Shown: piece after piece, positions 5,744 to 6,700 of the stretch
How the letters are laid out: each line of letters starts with the position of its first letter
Position numbering within the stretch: the stretch's first letter is position 1
Assembly (NCBI GenBank): GCA_016840825.1
Contig: JAEORN010000023.1
Span: forward strand, 1 to 6,700
Direction: 5' to 3'
Length of the DNA: 6,700 nucleotides
Source: Candidatus Thorarchaeota archaeon
GTDB lineage: Archaea > Asgardarchaeota > Thorarchaeia > Thorarchaeales > Thorarchaeaceae
Made by a program: the position numbers and the translations under genes
Notes under the pieces: model-generated
What the model saw: the letters and a program-made list of their open reading frames with translations, nothing else
Databases searched by the model: none
Told to the model about the DNA's origin: nothing

Positions 5744-6283
5744 TCACTCTGGGAAGAGAATGGATTTGATTGAACGATGCTTGCTATCGTGTCTGTCATT
5801 ACTAGTCCAATATACTCTCTGAATTGTCTTATTCCTGACTTCTGTAGGGAGTTTCTGATAAATCAAGTCCCGATCTTTTACGGACATCTGCTTGATGATC
5901 GTATCGAGAAGATCCTGAAGCTTTCTACTCCAATTCCCAACAGGCGAAACCTCTGAGCCCCAATCAGTCGCATATGCAAACATTCTCGAGCGATATGCAT
6001 CAACTGCGGCTTGGACATTTACAAGACTGCAGAGAATTGATTGTACTATATCAGAACGACATGATACCTCTTCTATTCCATAATGTTCCAGATACTTCTC
6101 GATATCTTGAACAGCCTGTCCGAACCTGATCTCTAACTCAGTGTCGCCATATCCCTTCATCTCATCATCATCAATCAGTACAAGGAAATCTGTACCCTTT
6201 GTGCCCTCATTGATAGCAGATGCAACTGCCATCAGGTCTCGAATGCATAAGGGAAGACATCTGTTACTGTCTGAATCGCTCAT
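5744..6283 (-). CDS. Unrecognised soluble, mostly helical protein
   Basis: The frame encodes 179 residues from the ATG at 6283-6281 to TGA at 5746-5744. The composition is protein-like, with no signal peptide or membrane segment. It begins MSDSDSNRCLPLCIRDLMAV, then has a strand FLVLIDDDE (about 33-41) with an acidic cluster. Helix-rich stretches follow (GQAVQDIEKYLEHY about 55-68; SDIVQSILCSLVNVQAAVDAY about 77-97; WSRKLQDLLDTIIKQM about 118-133), and the tail is basic (RHDSKHRSIKS). Four cysteines (9, 13, 75, 85) are not arranged as an obvious zinc site. No clear Shine-Dalgarno sequence precedes the ATG, and no well-placed TATA box is seen, though CATAAC-like bases lie some 55-60 upstream. 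I do not recognise the family. It is convergent with the PHP gene and divergent from the SCP2-like gene. The opposite strand shows only a short shadow frame here, which supports the minus-strand call. Confidence 0.7.
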   Translation of the reverse strand: MSDSDSNRCLPLCIRDLMAVASAINEGTKGTDFLVLIDDDEMKGYGDTELEIRFGQAVQDIEKYLEHYGIEEVSCRSDIVQSILCSLVNVQAAVDAYRSRMFAYATDWGSEVSPVGNWSRKLQDLLDTIIKQMSVKDRDLIYQKLPTEVRNKTIQRVYWTSNDRHDSKHRSIKSILFPE

Positions 6284-6395
6284 TTCTAGCAGTATGGTTC
6301 AAAGTGAAGAGGTCAGATATGGATTGCTCAGATGTTATGAAATCCAGAAGGCTTTTGTTCTACAATGTGCCTAGATGCGTTACGATTCCGTGATA

Positions 6396-6402
6396 AGGTG
6401 AT
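6396..6402 (+). promoter_or_regulatory. Strong ribosome binding site before the SCP2-like gene
   Basis: AGGTGAT is a seven-base match to the GGAGGTGAT core that pairs with the conserved 3' end of 16S rRNA. It ends 5 bases before the ATG at 6408. It fixes the start of the next gene, and it contrasts with the PHP gene, which has no such site. Confidence 0.75.
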
Positions 6403-6407
6403 AGAAT

Positions 6408-6700
6408 ATGACAGACAAACACCTGTTTCCATCAGAAGAATGGGTTGCGAAGTACTGGGAACTTTTGAGAGCAAATGATGCCTACAAAGAAGCGGCTAAG
6501 ACATGGGAGGGCTCGTTCATCTTCGAGATTCAGGCAGACGGAGAGGTCGTCCAAGAGAAGATGGGGATGTACCTCGACCTTTGGCATGGCGAATGTCGTG
6601 AAGCTCACATGGCAGGTCCTGACGATGACGCAGAATATGTCTATACAGGTACCTACGCAAACTGGAAGAAATTGATTGCTGGTGAGATAGACCCAATCAA
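6408..6700 (+). CDS. SCP2 (sterol-carrier-like) domain protein, N-terminal part (runs off the window)
   Basis: An ATG at 6408 with a strong ribosome site opens 97 full codons to the window edge. The peptide starts MTDKHLFPSEEWVAKYWELL. It has the layout of small prokaryotic SCP2-type proteins: an N-terminal FPSEEW..YWELL helix, an EAAKTWEGSFIFEIQADG strand pair, the YLDLWHGECREAH segment, then an acidic turn (GPDDDAEYVYTG) and NWKKLIAGEIDP, where the protein is cut. In this family the DLWHGxC and NWKxLxxGExDP segments recur, and the fold makes a hydrophobic tunnel that holds lipids or acyl-CoA; use as a soluble lipid carrier is inferred from the family. No signal peptide or fused enzyme domain is seen in the visible part. 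Roughly the last quarter to third of a typical 130-residue protein is missing. A separate frame from 6475 on the same strand is only a shadow. Confidence 0.82.
   Translation, partial: MTDKHLFPSEEWVAKYWELLRANDAYKEAAKTWEGSFIFEIQADGEVVQEKMGMYLDLWHGECREAHMAGPDDDAEYVYTGTYANWKKLIAGEIDPI

Noticed and set aside
6141..6374. 77-codon plus-strand frame overlapping the minus-strand gene
   Set aside because: Serine-rich low-complexity translation typical of an antisense shadow; the minus-strand frame is longer and protein-like.
6475..6675. 66-codon plus-strand frame starting at 6475
   Set aside because: It is another frame of the SCP2-like gene, has a very basic non-protein-like composition and no ribosome site.
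1..6700. A defence, mobile or secretion system spanning several genes
   Set aside because: No transposase, integrase, nuclease with intact motifs, CRISPR repeats or terminal repeats are visible, and most genes carry separate promoter signals.

Overview
The window looks like a stretch of an archaeal chromosome, most plausibly an uncultivated Asgard-type archaeon (Thorarchaeota-like), although lineage cannot be proved from sequence alone. The archaeal reading rests on four things: TATA-box-like elements placed about 26-28 bases before the inferred transcript starts; one gene with almost no leader; one Shine-Dalgarno match (AGGTGAT) of the kind that pairs with the usual prokaryotic 16S 3' end; and a secreted protein with a Thr/Pro-rich stalk and a C-terminal membrane anchor, as in archaeal surface proteins. 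Gene content (Orc/STAND-like AAA+ ATPase, TPR protein, PHP phosphoesterase, SCP2 sterol-carrier-like protein) fits this. Base composition is moderate and looks even across the window. I see no insertion sequence, CRISPR array, rRNA or tRNA.

Layout. At 1-161 there is the start of an unrecognised beta-rich protein on the minus strand, cut by the window edge. Bases 162-479 are a divergent intergenic region with AT-rich promoter elements and a doubtful 37-codon ORF at 231-344. At 480-2081 (+) is an AAA+ ATPase with an extra C-terminal domain that may be a degenerate nuclease fold. At 2146-3555 (+) is a membrane-anchored, probably glycosylated surface protein, followed by a hairpin/pyrimidine-tract terminator. 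At 3659-5029 (+) is a TPR-repeat scaffold protein, and at 5088-5741 (+) a stand-alone PHP metallo-phosphoesterase with its own near-leaderless promoter. At 5744-6283 (-) is an unrecognised soluble protein, convergent with the PHP gene with only two bases between the stop codons. At 6408-6700 (+) is the start of an SCP2-domain protein, cut by the window edge.

How the genes relate. Most have their own promoter signals, so this looks more like neighbouring single genes than one operon. The pairs ATPase/surface protein (64-base gap) and TPR/PHP (58-base gap) are same-strand and close enough to be co-transcribed, but nothing visible ties them into a pathway. I do not see convincing evidence of a new defence, mobile or multi-gene system. 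The most unusual items are the C-terminal domain of the ATPase, the surface protein of unknown family, and the two unrecognised minus-strand genes.
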